14,730 nucleotides of DNA from the NCBI GenBank assembly GCA_023430945.1, contig JAEYYE010000193.1, positions 1 to 14,730 of the forward strand, written 5' to 3'. The notes under the pieces were generated by a model. It was given only the letters and a program-made list of their open reading frames with translations. It was not told the DNA's origin and made no database searches. How positions within the stretch are numbered: position 1 is the stretch's first letter; each line of letters starts with the position of its first letter. A program made the position numbers and the translations under genes. Positions 14,027 to 14,730 of the stretch are shown in pieces. This DNA is from Bacteroidota bacterium. GTDB lineage: Bacteria; Bacteroidota; Bacteroidia; Flavobacteriales_F; PHOS-HE28.

Positions 14027-14677
14027 ATGAGAACCTTGGGCATAGGCACGATCGCTGCGATCGGCGCATTCTTTTTCAATGTTGGATCGCATGCTCAAAC
14101 GGACGGCATGCTGGGAATAAAAGCTGGAGTGAACAGCAGCACGCTAACCGTGAACACTGCGGTCGGCCGAACCGGTTTCCATGCCGGCCTGTTCTACCGG
14201 AGCGATCCTGCGAAGCAGATCGGCTACCAGGCGGAATTGCTCTATAGCACCAAAGGTGCGGATTGGAGCGTGAACATCCCGTTCATCAACATCGGGCAGG
14301 AGGCGAGCATCAAGTTGAACTACGTGGATCTACCGGTGATGGCCGTGTTCCGCCCGATCCCTGCTCTCGAACTTCACGGTGGTGGCTACGTGGGTTATCT
14401 TCTGAATTCGGAATATGAGACGAGCGGGTCGTTGATAGACCTCGGTGGTGATCTCGGCCAGGGCAATTTCAATTCGATCGATGCCGGGGCACTTCTCGGG
14501 CTCGCCGTTAACATCGGTCCTGTGCAATTGGGTGCGCGCTACAACTTCGGCCTGGTCGGGGTAAGTGGGTCCACCGTATCCGACTTCATCCTGGGCGATG
14601 CGCAGAACCGGTACGGCCAGTTGTTCGCATCGTTCATCATTCCAGGATCGGTGCGCAGCACTGCGCCCGATCAATAA
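14027..14677 (+). CDS. Outer-membrane beta-barrel protein (porin family, OMP_b-brl_2 type)
   Basis: The protein has 216 residues. MRTLGIGTIAAIGAFFFNVGSHAQT is a Sec signal peptide with likely cleavage after HAQ. The mature part of about 190 residues starts LGIKAGVNSSTLT and contains alternating strands such as TGFHAGLFYRS, IGYQAELLYSTKG, LNYVDLPVMAVFRP, ELHGGGYVGYLL, DAGALLGLAVNIG and VQLGARYNFGL. This is the pattern of the small, probably eight-stranded barrels common in Bacteroidota outer membranes (Pfam family OMP_b-brl_2). KLNYVDLPV is a very typical central strand of that family. Specific cargo or function cannot be told. It ends PGSVRSTAPDQ, past the usual aromatic final strand (FASFIIPG), so it has a short hydrophilic tail. 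No terminator is visible after the stop. The start ATG at 14027 is preceded by ACGAAG, a weak ribosome-binding context. Confidence 0.85.
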   Translation: MRTLGIGTIAAIGAFFFNVGSHAQTDGMLGIKAGVNSSTLTVNTAVGRTGFHAGLFYRSDPAKQIGYQAELLYSTKGADWSVNIPFINIGQEASIKLNYVDLPVMAVFRPIPALELHGGGYVGYLLNSEYETSGSLIDLGGDLGQGNFNSIDAGALLGLAVNIGPVQLGARYNFGLVGVSGSTVSDFILGDAQNRYGQLFASFIIPGSVRSTAPDQ

Positions 14678-14701
14678 AGGCCTTCCACGAAACGCCGGTC
14701 G

Positions 14702-14722
14702 TTGGCGAGCCGCGGTACTTTG
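14702..14722 (+). promoter_or_regulatory. Possible promoter of a gene starting beyond the right edge
   Basis: TTG at 14702-14704 and TACTTTG at 14716-14722 resemble a -33 / -7 pair. The -7 match has one base fewer than TAnnTTTG and the spacing of 11 bases is short, so this is weak. It follows the porin stop by about 25 bases. A second CTTTGC repeat comes directly after it, at the window end. Confidence 0.25.
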
Positions 14723-14730
14723 CTTTGCGC

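Noticed and set aside
14653..14666. GCGCAG-CA-CTGCGC inverted repeat at the end of the porin gene as terminator
   Set aside because: The 2-base loop is too short for a stable hairpin as drawn, there is no T-run, and it lies inside the coding region.
1..14730. CRISPR arrays, tRNA or rRNA genes, insertion sequences, toxin-antitoxin or phage genes
   Set aside because: No regularly spaced repeats, cloverleaf-type sequences, transposase motifs or small paired genes were seen. The repeated GATCG sequence is dispersed and too short to be an array.

Overview
The window looks like chromosomal DNA of a GC-rich member of the Bacteroidota, most likely of the Flavobacteriales. The evidence is a secreted protein with a type IX secretion-type C-terminal tail, a very large lipoprotein of the bacterial alpha-2-macroglobulin family, an OMP_b-brl_2-type porin, very weak Shine-Dalgarno signals, and AnnTTTG promoter elements close to start codons. 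This is core or housekeeping-type sequence. I see no mobile element, CRISPR array, tRNA or rRNA, and no stretch above 300 bases without a gene.

Layout. Positions 1-7833 are all on the minus strand. Reading with transcription: alpha-2-macroglobulin-like lipoprotein (7833-1735), a small lipoprotein (1716-1192), a type IX-secreted-type protein (1090-302) ending at a strong intrinsic terminator, then the start of methylmalonyl-CoA epimerase (240 to beyond the left edge). A 130-base divergent promoter region separates this block from a plus-strand HemG-type flavodoxin (7964-8512). The flavodoxin overlaps tail-to-tail by 20 bases with a second minus-strand block: Sua5 (13960-13007), a thioredoxin-fold ArsC/Spx-like protein without its active-site cysteine (12911-12519), IspC (12445-11279), RseP (11291-9966, overlapping ispC by 13 bases), a stand-alone response-regulator receiver (9914-9546), and a DAO-type FAD oxidoreductase (9527-8493). 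A second divergent intergenic region (13961-14026) leads to a plus-strand outer-membrane beta-barrel protein (14027-14677).

How the genes relate. Several products act at or beyond the inner membrane: the RseP intramembrane protease, the alpha-2-macroglobulin lipoprotein, the beta-barrel and the type IX-type protein. IspC supplies isoprenoid precursors, for example for quinones and undecaprenyl carriers. HemG-type enzymes pass electrons to quinone during haem synthesis. Sua5 makes the t6A tRNA modification precursor. These are parallel household tasks and do not form one obvious pathway.

The least expected signal is compositional. The palindrome GATC occurs about seven times more often than chance in the segments I counted, in genes on both strands and in some intergenic gaps. 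No previously undescribed multi-gene system was evident. The better leads are this GATC enrichment, predicted leaderless promoters with identical spacing, the cysteine-less ArsC-like protein, and the terminator placed directly before the mce start codon.
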